Of a stretch of DNA of 64,000 nt, positions 32,109 through 41,612 are shown one piece after another. The stretch is from Nitrospirota bacterium. GTDB lineage: Bacteria; Nitrospirota; Thermodesulfovibrionia; Thermodesulfovibrionales; UBA6898. The DNA lies in contig JAJXTV010000015.1 of assembly GCA_021783515.1 (NCBI GenBank), positions 1 through 64,000 of the forward strand, written 5' to 3'. Made by a program: the position numbers and the translations under genes. How positions within the stretch are numbered: the first letter of the stretch is position 1; every line of letters starts with the position of its first letter. The notes beneath the pieces were generated by a model. It was given only the letters and a program-made list of their open reading frames with translations. It did no database searches and was not told where the DNA came from.

Positions 32109-34169
32109 TCAGGAAAGCTTCGAGAAATCGGCAAGCCGTGAGGCCGCCGACCATATCTCCGTGAGCAGGGCCAGCCTGTTGAGCTTGATCTCTTCCTGCT
32201 TGTCCATGACGAGGATCTTGTCGAAGAAGACGTTCACCGCTTCGGTAATCTCCGAAAGGACTGAGAGACAGGAGCTGAAATCTTCCTGCAGGATGAGGGC
32301 GGACATTCTCTCATTGACCCCCGTGAATTTTTCATGCAGCTCTTTCTCCTCGGTCTGTACGAATAGATCGCTGCGCAGGGCGGGAAGGGCGGTCTTCGGG
32401 ATAATATTGTTGACCCGTTTGATTGCGAGGAGAAAAGAGGGATAGCGCTCCTCCTGCCTGAACTGTTTCAGCGCCTCGATGCGTCCGACGACAGACTTCA
32501 GGGGGCAGCTTCTGCTCAGCGGCAGGACCGCTTTCGTGAGTTCCTGGTCGTATTCCTTCGACGAGAGGGCGAACTCAAGCCTCTGCGCCATGAAGTCCAG
32601 TATGTCGCCGGAGACGTTTTTGCCCGACTGCGCCGGCACATGCTGAAGGGCGTTCTCAAAGATCGCCCCGAGGGGGAGGGGATATCCCCTGTCGATAAGG
32701 ACCGAGACGATACCCATCGCCTGTCTCCTGAGCGCAAAGGGGTCTTCCGATCCGGTCGGCATGAGCCCTATCGAAAAGAACGAAGCGATATTATCGACCT
32801 TGTCGGACAGACTCAGCAGCGCACCGAGGTCTGTTTCCGGAAGCCTTCCGCCGAAGGATTTAGGCAGGTATTGCTCCTCCAGGGCGAGAGAAACCGCCTT
32901 GTCCTCTTCGTCGTGCTGCGCATAGTATTTTCCCATCACCCCCTGCAGCTCCGGAAATTCCCGGACGACACCGGCAGTCAGATCGGCCTTCGCCAGATTC
33001 GCTGCCCTCAGAAGTTTCTCTTTCTGACCCGGCGCGACCGCATCGGCAAAAAAGGAGGCGAGGGAGACGACCCGCTCCGTCTTGGCGAAGAGGCTGCCCA
33101 GTTTGTCATGAAACGTGACGTTCTTAAGGCCCTCGACCCTGTCGATCAGGCGAGACTTTTTGTCTTCGTGGTAGTAGAACTTGGCGTCGTCGAACCTGGC
33201 CTTGATCACCCGTTGGGCGCCGGTCCTGACCGTCTCGCCGTTTTCCGCCCGCGTATTGCTGATGACGATAAAGCTGTTCAGCAGGTTGCCGTCTTCATCC
33301 TGGATGCCGAAGTACTTCTGGTGGTCCTTCATCACGGTGATAAGGAGCTCCTTCGGCAGCTTCAGGTACTCGCGGTCGAACCCGCAGAGGACAGGCACGG
33401 GATACTCCACGAGAAAGGTGACGGTCTCGAGAAGGCCGTCGTCCGCGACGGGCCGGCCGCCGGATTTCGCCGAGAGTTCTTCGATGCCGCCGCGTATCAG
33501 CCTTTCCCTTTTTTCCGGGTCGAGAACGACGAAATTGTTTTCAAGAAGGCTCCCGTACGCCGAAACCTCTTTTATCTGGAAAGCGGCCGGGGAGAGGAAT
33601 CTGTGGCCCCGTGTCATATTGCCGCTCTTTATTCCGTCCAGTTCCAGCGGTATCGTCTCCTGGCCGCAGAGGGCCACGATCCAGTGTATCGGGCGGACGA
33701 ACAGCATGCTTCCGCTGCCCCATCTCATCGATTTAGGGAACCGGAGGGCTAAAATTATCTTCCTGAAGAGATCCGGCAGCACTGCCTTCGTATCTGCTGT
33801 GCTTTCCGTAATGATCGCGGCCACGTATTCACTTTTCCCCTTCGTCTTGACGACGAGTTCCGAGACCGGGATCCCGAGCGACGAGGCAAAGCCGGTTGCG
33901 GCCCTGGTCGGCGAGCCCTGCTCGTCAAAGGCGACTTTCTTCGAAGGGCCGAAGACCTCCCTGACCGCCTCATTCTGTTTCGGGGCGACGCCCTTCATCA
34001 TGAGGACCAGCCTTCGAGGCGTGGCATAAGACTTTATTTCGCGGTACTCGACACGGGAGTCGGTAAAAAGCTCCGCGGCGATGCCCTTCAGGTCGGCGAT
34101 CGCGACAGGCAGAAAGCGGGCGGGTATCTCCTCGGTCCCTATTTCGAGCAGAAGAGAAAGCTCCTGCAT
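32109..34169 (-). CDS. glyS: Glycyl-tRNA synthetase beta subunit
   Basis: 686 aa from ATG 34169, where the family consensus begins (LLLEIGTEEIPARFL). A GTG at 34205 overlapping the glyQ stop (GTGA, with AGGGG 8 nt upstream) is an alternative that adds 12 residues. The beta subunit binds tRNA-Gly and is required with the alpha subunit for charging. TPRRLVLMMKG, MRWGSG, FVRPIHWIVALCG, DHQKYFG, FDDAKFYYHEDKK and the C-terminal anticodon-binding helices are all recognised. It converges on the PP2C gene with only 2 bp between stops. Confidence 0.96.
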   Translation of the reverse strand: MQELSLLLEIGTEEIPARFLPVAIADLKGIAAELFTDSRVEYREIKSYATPRRLVLMMKGVAPKQNEAVREVFGPSKKVAFDEQGSPTRAATGFASSLGIPVSELVVKTKGKSEYVAAIITESTADTKAVLPDLFRKIILALRFPKSMRWGSGSMLFVRPIHWIVALCGQETIPLELDGIKSGNMTRGHRFLSPAAFQIKEVSAYGSLLENNFVVLDPEKRERLIRGGIEELSAKSGGRPVADDGLLETVTFLVEYPVPVLCGFDREYLKLPKELLITVMKDHQKYFGIQDEDGNLLNSFIVISNTRAENGETVRTGAQRVIKARFDDAKFYYHEDKKSRLIDRVEGLKNVTFHDKLGSLFAKTERVVSLASFFADAVAPGQKEKLLRAANLAKADLTAGVVREFPELQGVMGKYYAQHDEEDKAVSLALEEQYLPKSFGGRLPETDLGALLSLSDKVDNIASFFSIGLMPTGSEDPFALRRQAMGIVSVLIDRGYPLPLGAIFENALQHVPAQSGKNVSGDILDFMAQRLEFALSSKEYDQELTKAVLPLSRSCPLKSVVGRIEALKQFRQEERYPSFLLAIKRVNNIIPKTALPALRSDLFVQTEEKELHEKFTGVNERMSALILQEDFSSCLSVLSEITEAVNVFFDKILVMDKQEEIKLNRLALLTEIWSAASRLADFSKLS

Positions 34170-34201
34170 GTCGCCCTGTTTCGTTTCCTGATTCACCGCG
34201 C

Positions 34202-35077
34202 TCACTTCTGTCCCCTCAGAAGAGGGAATCCCATCTCTTCCCTTTGTGCGTAAAATGCCTCCGCCGAGAGTTTTGCGAGATTTCTTACCCGTGCGATATA
34301 TTTTGTCCTTTCGGTCACCGAAATCGCCCCCCTCGCGTCGAGGAGGTTGAAGAGGTGGGAGCATTTCAGGCAGAACTCGTACGAGGGGATGACCAGCCCG
34401 AGCCGGTTCAGCCTGATCGACTCCTTTTCGCATTCTTCGAAATAGCGGGCAAGCAGGTCGGCGTTCGAATGGTCGAAATTAAATTTTGAACCCTCGACCT
34501 CGCTCATGTGGTGTACGTCTCCGTAGAAGAGTTCTTTGTTCCATTTAAGATGATAGACGTTATCGACTCCCTGAAGGTACATCGCGATCCTCTCCAGCCC
34601 GTAGGTGATCTCGAGCGAAACCGGTTTGAGGTCGATTCCCCCCACCTGCTGGAAATAGGTGAACTGGGTCACTTCCATGCCGTCGAGCCAGACCTCCCAT
34701 CCGAGGCCCCATGCGCCGAGGGTCGGCGATTCCCAATCGTCTTCGACGAACCTGATGTCGTGCCTCGTAGGGTCGATGCCCAGTTCGGAGAGGCTTTCGA
34801 GGTAGAGGTCCTGACTGTCTGCCGGCGAGGGTTTTATGATCACCTGATACTGATAATACTGCTGGAGCCTGTTGGGGTTTTCCCCGTATCTTCCGTCCGT
34901 CGGCCTTCTTGAGGGCTGTATATAGGCTGCCTTCCAGGGTTCCGGCCCTATTACGCGGAAAAAAGTTGCGGTGTGGAACGTCCCGGCGCCGACTTCGATA
35001 TCGTAGGGCTGCAGCAGGAGGCACCCTTTTTTTGCCCAAAAATTCTGGAGCGATAATATTAGATCCTGAAAATACAT
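34202..35077 (-). CDS. glyQ: Glycyl-tRNA synthetase alpha subunit
   Basis: 291 aa. The catalytic class II core of the alpha2-beta2 enzyme: [73 protein letters not shown] and [11 protein letters not shown] in outline. The split form is usual in most Gram-negative lineages. AAGGAG lies 5-6 nt before ATG 35077. Likely co-transcribed and coupled with glyS. Confidence 0.98.
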   Translation of the reverse strand: MYFQDLILSLQNFWAKKGCLLLQPYDIEVGAGTFHTATFFRVIGPEPWKAAYIQPSRRPTDGRYGENPNRLQQYYQYQVIIKPSPADSQDLYLESLSELGIDPTRHDIRFVEDDWESPTLGAWGLGWEVWLDGMEVTQFTYFQQVGGIDLKPVSLEITYGLERIAMYLQGVDNVYHLKWNKELFYGDVHHMSEVEGSKFNFDHSNADLLARYFEECEKESIRLNRLGLVIPSYEFCLKCSHLFNLLDARGAISVTERTKYIARVRNLAKLSAEAFYAQREEMGFPLLRGQK

Positions 35078-35103
35078 CCGGTCTCCTTAGTGTAAAGCAA
35101 AAT

Positions 35104-35131
35104 CTTAAATAAAGCGTCCGAGATTTGTCAA
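35104..35131 (-). promoter_or_regulatory. Promoter of glyQ-glyS
   Basis: Minus strand TTGACA (35131-35126), 16-bp spacer, TTTAAG (35109-35104), about 30 bp before glyQ. Confidence 0.5.
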
Positions 35132-35170
35132 TCGAAGCGAGGGCGCCCGATAAGGAGCACGGGAGCGATA

Positions 35171-35179
35171 TGCTATAAT
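35171..35179 (+). promoter_or_regulatory. Extended -10 promoter of the VorB gene
   Basis: TGCTATAAT, a perfect extended -10 box with no clear -35. Transcription would start near 35186, which rules out the apparent start at 35178 and supports ATG 35229. Confidence 0.6.
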
Positions 35180-35228
35180 GGAACGCATCCGGGGCTTGAG
35201 AGGCCGCAGGGTGAGAAGAAGGCGAGGG

Positions 35229-36293
35229 ATGAGGAAGAAACTATTGTTCAAGAAGGGCAACGAGGCGATCGCGGAAGCGGCCATTCTGGCCGGCTGCCGC
35301 TTCTACGCCGGATATCCCATCACCCCGCAAAACGAAATTCCGGAATATATGGCCAGGAGGATGCCCGAGGCAGGCGGCGTTTTTATCCAGGCGGAAAGCG
35401 AGATCGCCTCTATCAATATGGTCTACGGCGCTTCGGCCGCAGGCGTCCGGGCGATGACCTCTTCAAGCAGTCCCGGGATCAGCCTGATGCAGGAGGCGAT
35501 ATCATTTCTGGCGGGTGCCGAACTCCCTGCCGTCATCGTCAATATCCAGAGGGGCGGTCCCGGACTCGGAAATATCACGGCGAGTCAGGGGGACTATTTC
35601 CAGGCGGTAAAAGGGGGCGGGCATGGGGACTACCGCTGCCTCGTCTATTCTCCTTTCAATCTGCAGGAATCGTGGGATTTGACGATGCTGGCGTTCGACA
35701 AGGCGGACGAGTACCGTATCCCGGTGATGCTCCTCGGGGACGGAGTGATAGGACAGATGATGGAACCGTTCCGTCCGACGAAGTATGTTCGTCCCCGCCT
35801 CCCGAAGAAAGACTGGATAGTGAACGGCTGCAAGGGACGCGCTCCGCGAGTGATCCGCTCCTTGTGCATGGGGCCGGGCGAGCTGGAGCAGAAGAACTAC
35901 GACCTCTGCAAAAAATATGACGCAATCCGGAAGAAGGAAGTGATCTTCGACGAGCATAACGTGGACGACGCCGGCCTCGTGGTGGTCGCCTTCGGCGTGG
36001 CGGCCAGGATTGCGCTCTCCGCGGTGAAGGAACTCAGGGAGCAGGGGCGGAAGGTCGGCCTCTTCAGGCCCGTTACGCTCTTCCCGTTCCCGGAAAAGCG
36101 GATCGCCGAAATGGCCCGGAAAGGGAAGAGGTTCATGGTGGTCGAGATGAACGCCGGTCAGATGGTCGAGGACGTGCGTCTGGCGGTGAGCGGTGCATCG
36201 GGAGTGACTTTTTACGGCAGGCCGGGGGGGGTGGTCTTTACGCCGGAAGAGCTGTACAAAAAGATAAAGGCCGAATATAGCCGGAAGAAATAG
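35229..36293 (+). CDS. vorB: 2-oxoacid:ferredoxin oxidoreductase alpha subunit (VorB type), orphan
   Basis: 354 aa. The start RKKLLFKKGNEAIAEAAILAGCRFYAGYPITPQNEIPEYM (outline) and SEIASINMVYGASAAGVRAMTSSSSPGISLMQE are the pyrimidine-binding (Pyr) core of the ketoisovalerate or 2-oxoglutarate ferredoxin oxidoreductase alpha subunit, followed by the transketolase C-terminal-like domain with MRALFRPVTLFPFP-type segment (here GLFRPVTLFPFP). The complete enzyme also needs a TPP-binding beta subunit and usually gamma and ferredoxin subunits. None is adjacent: the next gene is convergent 8 bp away and unrelated. Substrate is therefore uncertain. GAAGG lies 6 nt before the ATG. Confidence 0.88.
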   Translation: MRKKLLFKKGNEAIAEAAILAGCRFYAGYPITPQNEIPEYMARRMPEAGGVFIQAESEIASINMVYGASAAGVRAMTSSSSPGISLMQEAISFLAGAELPAVIVNIQRGGPGLGNITASQGDYFQAVKGGGHGDYRCLVYSPFNLQESWDLTMLAFDKADEYRIPVMLLGDGVIGQMMEPFRPTKYVRPRLPKKDWIVNGCKGRAPRVIRSLCMGPGELEQKNYDLCKKYDAIRKKEVIFDEHNVDDAGLVVVAFGVAARIALSAVKELREQGRKVGLFRPVTLFPFPEKRIAEMARKGKRFMVVEMNAGQMVEDVRLAVSGASGVTFYGRPGGVVFTPEELYKKIKAEYSRKK

Positions 36294-36300
36294 CGCCCGG

Positions 36301-36846
36301 TTAGTCGGCCAGCCGGTCGAATTCTTTCCTGAAGTGCCCGAGCGTAAGATCGTCGTAGATGCAGAATTCTATCAGGGCGAGGCTGCCTTCCGGATTGTCC
36401 CTGAGATACGAAGCGGCTTCGCCGACGAGGATCGAAGCGCATCTGTCCTTGGGAAAGCCGAATATTCCGGAACTGATCGCGGGGATCGAAATGCTCGACA
36501 GCCTTTTTTGAGAAGCAAGGAGAAGACTGTTCCTCACGGCGTTCTTCAACTTCGTGTCTTCGTCCCCTTCGCCCATCCTCGGCCCCACCGCATGGATGAC
36601 AAAGCGGGCAGAGAGTTTTCCTGCGCCTGTCATTACCGCCGTGCCGACGGGGGTATATCCGATGCGGTCGCTCTCGTCCTGTATGGTCCGTCCGCCTTTC
36701 TTCACGATCGCCCCGGCCACTCCTCCTCCGTGCTGGAGGTGAGAGTTGGCGGCGTTGACGATCACATCGACGTCCCTTTGGGTGATGTCCCCCTGGACAA
36801 GGCGCAGAATTTTTTTCCCGATCTGGCGTTCCGATACGACTTTCAT
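36301..36846 (-). CDS. Macro domain (ADP-ribose binding/hydrolase) protein
   Basis: 181 aa from ATG 36846 with GGGAGG upstream; the frame to 36891 adds no family residues. Single macro domain: LRLVQGDITQRDVDVIVNAANSHLQHGGGVAGAI in outline, TGAGKLSARFVIHAVGP and IPAISSGIFGFP. These are the NAAN, GGGVAGAI and GIFG loops that hold ADP-ribose. Proteins of this group remove ADP-ribose from protein or O-acetyl-ADP-ribose. No ADP-ribosyltransferase or sirtuin is nearby. Confidence 0.93.
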   Translation of the reverse strand: MKVVSERQIGKKILRLVQGDITQRDVDVIVNAANSHLQHGGGVAGAIVKKGGRTIQDESDRIGYTPVGTAVMTGAGKLSARFVIHAVGPRMGEGDEDTKLKNAVRNSLLLASQKRLSSISIPAISSGIFGFPKDRCASILVGEAASYLRDNPEGSLALIEFCIYDDLTLGHFRKEFDRLAD

Positions 36847-36986
36847 GATTTCCTCCCTGTTCCCCTGCCGCCGATATCCCTTGCGCAACAAGGAAGACCA
36901 GCGCGCCGCATGTAACGACGGAGTCTGTGCTAAACTATGAATTAAGAATACGTTTTTTTTGAAGCCGTTTCAAGAAGGAGAAGAGC

Positions 36987-38648
36987 ATACCTCAAATTTA
37001 CGGGAAACTAAGCGGTTTGAAGGGTAGCCATGTCTACGCGCTCGAGAGGATCTATCGCAGGCGCCTTCATGATGAGTTGATCAGCGCAGAACTCGGGAAA
37101 TACCTCGCCCAGATTTCGGATGAAATAAGCAGGCAGGTGGGGATTATCGTTTCGCGGAAGGGGGCGGTCACGCACGTGATCGTGGGCGATGCGAGGGGTA
37201 TCTTCATCCCGCCGCTTGACGATTATCCGATCGGAAAGAGGGCGCTCCGGGGGCTCAGGTTTATCCATACTCACCTGAGAAACGAGCCGCTGAACCGGGA
37301 TGACCTCACCGACCTTGCGCTGCTGAGATTCGACGCCATCGCCGCCGTCGGCGTGACGGGAGGCCTGCCCGCCGACATCTATATCGCCCATCTCTTGCCC
37401 CAGGGGGCGGAGAAACAGTATGAAATTCTTCCGGCAGAGGATTTCTATCAGCATCGTTTCGAATTTTCGGCGTTCATCTCGTCGCTCGAGGAGGAACTCG
37501 ACCGGGCGAGGGGGTTTGCGGTTTCGGGACGAGAAGACGGCCGGAGAAGGGATTCCGGGGGGGAGCGTGCGATTTTGGTGGGCGTTTCCCTGAAGCCGAA
37601 ATATGAGCAGGAAGACTCTCTCGACGAGCTGCGGGAGCTGGCGGAGTCGAGCGACGTGATAGTCCTCGATGCGATCACCCAGAGGCCGAAGGAGATAAAT
37701 CCGAAATACCTCATGGGCGAGGGCAAAATGAAGGAGCTCGTTATCACCGCCATGAACAGGGGCGCATCGCTTCTCATCTTCGACCAGGACCTCAGTCCCT
37801 CACAGAGCAAATCGATCAGCGAACTTACCGAGTTGAAGGTAATCGACCGTTCCCAGCTGATCCTCGACATCTTCGCACGGCGCGCCCACAGCCGGGACGG
37901 CAAGGTGCAGGTGGAGCTTGCGCAGCTCAAGTACCGCCTGCCGAGACTGACCGGAAAGGGGACAGCCATGTCGCGGCTGATGGGAGGAATAGGAGGCAGG
38001 GGGCCCGGCGAGATGAAGCTCGAGATCGACCGCCGGCGGGTGAGAGACCGCATCGGTCTGCTCGAGAAGGAGCTGAAGGTGCTGAGCAAGGCGCGGCGGC
38101 AGAGAAAGGCCCGAAGGGTCGCAGCGAATATCCCGATCGTATCGATCGTAGGGTATACGAATGCCGGGAAATCCACGCTTCTCAACGCGCTCACGAGAAG
38201 CCGGACGTTTGTGGAGAACAAACTTTTCGCCACACTTGACACCGCCAGCAGACGGCTGAGGTTTCCTCAGGAACGCGAGGTGGTGATTACCGATACGGTC
38301 GGTTTCATACGGGACCTGCCGAAGGACCTGATGGCGGCGTTCAAGGCCACTCTCGAAGAACTCGAGGACGCGGACCTTCTTCTTCATCTGGTCGACGGGT
38401 CGAACCCTCGTTTCGAACAGCATATCTCATCGGTCGAGCGGATCCTTTCCGACCTCAATCTCTCGGGCAAGAACAGGCTTCTGGTCTTTAACAAGACCGA
38501 CCGTCTTGCCCCCGAGGAGATCGGAAATCTTACCGTCCGGTTTGACGCGGTGGCGGTCTCGGCGCTGGATAACCGCAGCTTCGAGCCGCTGCTCTCGGCG
38601 ATCGAAGACCGCATCTTTCGTGAAAAAAGTGCGGAGGCGAAGGTATAA
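36987..38648 (+). CDS. hflX: GTPase HflX, long form, probable AUA start
   Basis: 553 aa if initiated at ATA 36987. HflX splits stalled ribosomes, using GTP. The N-terminal domain, the glycine-rich GTPase HflX signature (AQLKYRLPRLTG, GGIGGRGPGEMKLEIDRRRV) and the G domain (GYTNAGKSTLLNAL near 390, DTVGFIRDLP, FNKTD) are all present. The family conserves a lead-in of the form GxxSGLKxSxxxALExxYRRR. Here it reads YGKLSGLKGSHVYALERIYRRR in outline and starts before the first TTG (37017). AAGGAG at 36975-36980 is 6 nt before ATA 36987, an in-frame stop lies at 36960, and no ATG, GTG or TTG occurs between. The TTG at 37017 is the fallback start and cuts the motif. Confidence 0.92.
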   Translation: MPQIYGKLSGLKGSHVYALERIYRRRLHDELISAELGKYLAQISDEISRQVGIIVSRKGAVTHVIVGDARGIFIPPLDDYPIGKRALRGLRFIHTHLRNEPLNRDDLTDLALLRFDAIAAVGVTGGLPADIYIAHLLPQGAEKQYEILPAEDFYQHRFEFSAFISSLEEELDRARGFAVSGREDGRRRDSGGERAILVGVSLKPKYEQEDSLDELRELAESSDVIVLDAITQRPKEINPKYLMGEGKMKELVITAMNRGASLLIFDQDLSPSQSKSISELTELKVIDRSQLILDIFARRAHSRDGKVQVELAQLKYRLPRLTGKGTAMSRLMGGIGGRGPGEMKLEIDRRRVRDRIGLLEKELKVLSKARRQRKARRVAANIPIVSIVGYTNAGKSTLLNALTRSRTFVENKLFATLDTASRRLRFPQEREVVITDTVGFIRDLPKDLMAAFKATLEELEDADLLLHLVDGSNPRFEQHISSVERILSDLNLSGKNRLLVFNKTDRLAPEEIGNLTVRFDAVAVSALDNRSFEPLLSAIEDRIFREKSAEAKV

Positions 38649-38702
38649 TAAGACGGCGCGTCTCGTGACGTTCTGAATACGCATGGATAAGGGAGAAGGA
38701 AG

Positions 38703-39770
38703 ATGGAATTTGCGCCGAAATGGATAGCCTGGGAAATAACGAGGCGATGTAACCTACATTGCGTGCACTGCCGCTCTGCGTCGGAGATGGAAGTGGAGGG
38801 TCATCCCGATTTCCCTACCTCGGAGGCGTTCAGGGTCATCGACGATATTGTCAGCTATGCCGCTCCTGTCGTGGTGCTCTCCGGCGGTGAGCCTCTTGTG
38901 CGGAAAGACGTGTTCGAGATCGCGAGATACGGTACGGACAAGGGCCTCCGGATGTGCCTGGCGACGAACGGAACCCTCGTGAACGAAGAGGTCTGCGAGA
39001 GGATAAAGACCTCCGGCATCCGCATAGTCTCCCTCAGTCTGGACGGTTCGAATGAAGATGTCCACGACGATTTCAGAAGCCAGAAGGGCGCCTTTGCCGG
39101 CACCGTGAATGCGGCGAGGCTCTTCAAGAAGCACGGCATAGAGTTTATCGTCAACTCGTCGTTTACGAAGAGAAACCAGGAAGAGATACCGCGGGTATAC
39201 CGCCTTGCGAAGGAACTCGGCGCCACGGCGTGGTATATGTTCATGATCGTTCCGACCGGCCGGGGCGAGGAGATCATGAACGAGCTTATCACCAAGGAGG
39301 ATTATGAGGAGATCCTCGACTGGCACTATCAGATGGAGAAGGAGGAGGAGACGATGCTGGTGCGTCCCACCTGCGCTCCTCATTACTACCGGGTGGTGCT
39401 CCAGCAGTCGAAGAAAGAGGGCGAGAAGTTCAGAAAGCGGACACTCAAGTTTTCTACCGGCGGGTCGAAGGGCTGTATCGCCGGTCAGCTGATCTGCCTG
39501 ATCGACGTCGACGGCAACGTGCTGCCCTGCAGCTACTTCCCGATGCCGGCCGGAAATATCCGGAAGCAGTCGTTTAAGGAGATATGGGAGGGTTCCGAAC
39601 TCTTCAGGAACCTGCGGGACTTTAAGAAGTACAAGGGGAAGTGCGGATCGTGTGAGTTCGTCAACGTCTGCGGCGGATGCCGGGCCAGGGCGCACTCGAT
39701 CCACGGCGATTATCTCGAAGAAGAACCTTTTTGCAGTTATATACCGAGGAAGACAGGAAAGGCGGAATAA
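38703..39770 (+). CDS. Radical SAM/SPASM protein, AhbD/NirJ-like
   Basis: 355 aa. The radical-SAM cluster motif CNLHCVHC (Cys16, 20, 23) follows WIAWEITRR, a lead-in typical of the haem-pathway members AhbD and NirJ. LSGGEPL, the SAM-binding glycine motif, is present. The C-terminus has a SPASM-type set of Cys ([19 protein letters not shown], then CGSC ... CGGC) for extra clusters. AhbD makes haem b by oxidative decarboxylation of Fe-coproporphyrin in the sirohaem-derived pathway. HemE starts at the base after its stop, which supports a tetrapyrrole role, but HemE belongs to the classical branch, so the exact reaction is open. Confidence 0.82.
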   Translation: MEFAPKWIAWEITRRCNLHCVHCRSASEMEVEGHPDFPTSEAFRVIDDIVSYAAPVVVLSGGEPLVRKDVFEIARYGTDKGLRMCLATNGTLVNEEVCERIKTSGIRIVSLSLDGSNEDVHDDFRSQKGAFAGTVNAARLFKKHGIEFIVNSSFTKRNQEEIPRVYRLAKELGATAWYMFMIVPTGRGEEIMNELITKEDYEEILDWHYQMEKEEETMLVRPTCAPHYYRVVLQQSKKEGEKFRKRTLKFSTGGSKGCIAGQLICLIDVDGNVLPCSYFPMPAGNIRKQSFKEIWEGSELFRNLRDFKKYKGKCGSCEFVNVCGGCRARAHSIHGDYLEEEPFCSYIPRKTGKAE

Positions 39771-40799
39771 ATGAACGATACGTTTCTGAAGGCATGCAGG
39801 GGGGAGAAGGTCGATTATACTCCGGTCTGGCTCATGAGGCAGGCGGGGAGGTATATGAAGGAGTATCAGGAGGTGAGGGCAAAGGTCGACTTTCTGACAC
39901 TCTGCAAGACACCGGAACTTGCCGCACAGGTGACGCTCCAGCCGGTCGATATTCTCGGCGTGGACGCCGCGATCCTTTTTTCCGATATTCTCATCCCGGT
40001 CGAGGCGATGGGCATGCACCTGGAGTTTTCGGACAAGAAGGGGCCCATCCTCGGAGAACCGGTGAGGAGCAAGTCAGGCGTCGACAAACTGCTTATACCG
40101 GATACGGAGGATAGCATGCCCTTCGTGCTCGAAACGATCAGGATTCTGAGAAGGGAGCTCGAAGAGAAAGTGCCGCTTATCGGTTTTTCGGGCGCGCCCT
40201 ACACCCTTGCAACCTACATTATCGAGGGCGGCAGCTCGAAGAATTTCGTGAACACCAAGAGGATGATGTATCAGAACCCCGGACTCTTTCAGGGACTTCT
40301 GGAGAAGATCACGGCGACCGTCATCGATTATCTTTCGGCGCAGATCAGGGCGGGGGCACAGGCCGTGCAGATATTCGATTCATGGGGCGGAAATCTTTCT
40401 CCCTACGACTACGAGAAAGCCATTCTTCCTCACGTCAAGAGGGCAATCAAGGCGTTAAAGAAATTCGGAGTGCCGGTCATCTTTTTCGTCAACGACTGCG
40501 CGGGTCTCCTCCCTCTTGTCAAGAAGGCAGATGCCGACGTCGTCGGCATTGACTGGAGGGTAGATATGTACAAAGCGGTCAAGACCCTGGGGAAAAAGGT
40601 CTCGGTGCAGGGCAACCTCGACCCGTGCGTTCTCTTTGGCACTCCGGAACATATAGGGGAAAGGGTGCAGGATATCCTGAATAAGGCAGAAACTGCCCGG
40701 GGGCACATCTTTAATCTCGGCCACGGGATTCTGCCCGAGACGCCGGTCGAAAACGCGATTGCGATGGTCGAGGCGGTCCACCGGCTGAGCCGGATGTAA
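39771..40799 (+). CDS. hemE: Uroporphyrinogen decarboxylase
   Basis: 342 aa. HemE removes four carboxyl groups from uroporphyrinogen III to give coproporphyrinogen III. The signature PVWLMRQAGRYMKEYQEVR near the start, the ILFSDILIPVEAMG Asp motif, FSGAPYTLATYIIEG, QIFDSWGG and GIDWRVD are all conserved. It starts immediately after the radical-SAM stop (TAAATG). It ends 12 bp from the convergent LOG gene. Confidence 0.96.
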   Translation: MNDTFLKACRGEKVDYTPVWLMRQAGRYMKEYQEVRAKVDFLTLCKTPELAAQVTLQPVDILGVDAAILFSDILIPVEAMGMHLEFSDKKGPILGEPVRSKSGVDKLLIPDTEDSMPFVLETIRILRRELEEKVPLIGFSGAPYTLATYIIEGGSSKNFVNTKRMMYQNPGLFQGLLEKITATVIDYLSAQIRAGAQAVQIFDSWGGNLSPYDYEKAILPHVKRAIKALKKFGVPVIFFVNDCAGLLPLVKKADADVVGIDWRVDMYKAVKTLGKKVSVQGNLDPCVLFGTPEHIGERVQDILNKAETARGHIFNLGHGILPETPVENAIAMVEAVHRLSRM

Positions 40800-40811
40800 C
40801 CCCGGAAATAA

Positions 40812-41498
40812 TCAGGGCTTTTCCCGGGGACTCTTCTTGTGGTTCGGCGAGGGTCTCATCCCTCCGAAGACCCGGTAGTGCTCGTTGATCAGAAAGCGGA
40901 CCTCCTCCTGAGTGTCTACGACTGAAAAGAGGGCGAAGTCCTCGGGCGAGATGGTGCCGTGGGGTACGAGCGTCTTCTTCATCCAGTCCGTAAGGCCCCT
41001 CCAGTAGTCGCTCCCGTAAAGGATGATCGGAAAGGACTGTATTCTTTTGGTCTGCGAAAGCGTCAGCGCCTCGAAGAGCTCGTCCATCGTCCCGAAGCCG
41101 CCGGGGAAGATGATAAAGGCGATGGCGTATTTGATGAACATCAGCTTCCGGATGAAGAAATAGCGGAAGGAGAGGCTGACGTCCTGATATTTGTTGGCCC
41201 GCTGCTCCGCCGGTATCTCGATATTGAGACCGACGGAATGCGCCTTTCCTTTCTTTGCTCCCTTATTGGCACCCTCCATGATGCCCGGTCCTCCCCCTGT
41301 GATGATCGCAAAGCCATCGTCGGCAAGCATCGTCGCGAGTTGTACCGCATCGTCATAGTATTTATTGCCTGGGGAAAGCCTGGCGCTGCCGAAAATCGTT
41401 ACAGCCGGGCCGAGATCGTGAAGCGTTTCGAACCCTTCTACTAACTCCGACTGTATCCTGAATACCCGCCATGTCTCGGATGTCTTAAGGTCTTCCAT
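40812..41498 (-). CDS. LOG family (TIGR00730-type) Rossmann-fold protein
   Basis: 228 aa. The two family signatures are present: GGGPGIMEGANKGAKKGK and PGGFGTMDELFEALTLSQTKRI. The proteins cleave nucleoside 5'-monophosphates to base and ribose phosphate, known in plants as cytokinin activation; bacterial substrates are mostly AMP-like. GAGGAGG precedes ATG 41498. An extended -10 TGCTATAGT lies upstream (41531-41523, minus). It is divergent from the perR-like gene. Confidence 0.92.
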   Translation of the reverse strand: MEDLKTSETWRVFRIQSELVEGFETLHDLGPAVTIFGSARLSPGNKYYDDAVQLATMLADDGFAIITGGGPGIMEGANKGAKKGKAHSVGLNIEIPAEQRANKYQDVSLSFRYFFIRKLMFIKYAIAFIIFPGGFGTMDELFEALTLSQTKRIQSFPIILYGSDYWRGLTDWMKKTLVPHGTISPEDFALFSVVDTQEEVRFLINEHYRVFGGMRPSPNHKKSPREKP

Positions 41499-41612
41499 TT
41501 CACCTCCTCACGACGACTGTGAACTATAGCATAGGGGAAAATGGCGGGAGGATTCAAGATGCGGGGCAGCAGAGAATCTGTAGCCTGTGAGGCCTTATGG
41601 TAAAGGTATTTC

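Noticed and set aside
32640-34029. Long plus-strand open frames opposite glyS
   Set aside because: They are complementary-strand artefacts of a GC-rich conserved gene.
38754-40019. 421-codon minus-strand frame over the radical SAM and hemE genes
   Set aside because: It is rich in His, Arg and Leu as expected of a shadow; both plus-strand genes are unambiguous.
40800-40832. Terminator between hemE and the LOG gene
   Set aside because: CCCCGG...CCGGGG arms exist, but the stem is bulged and no T run follows; too weak to list.
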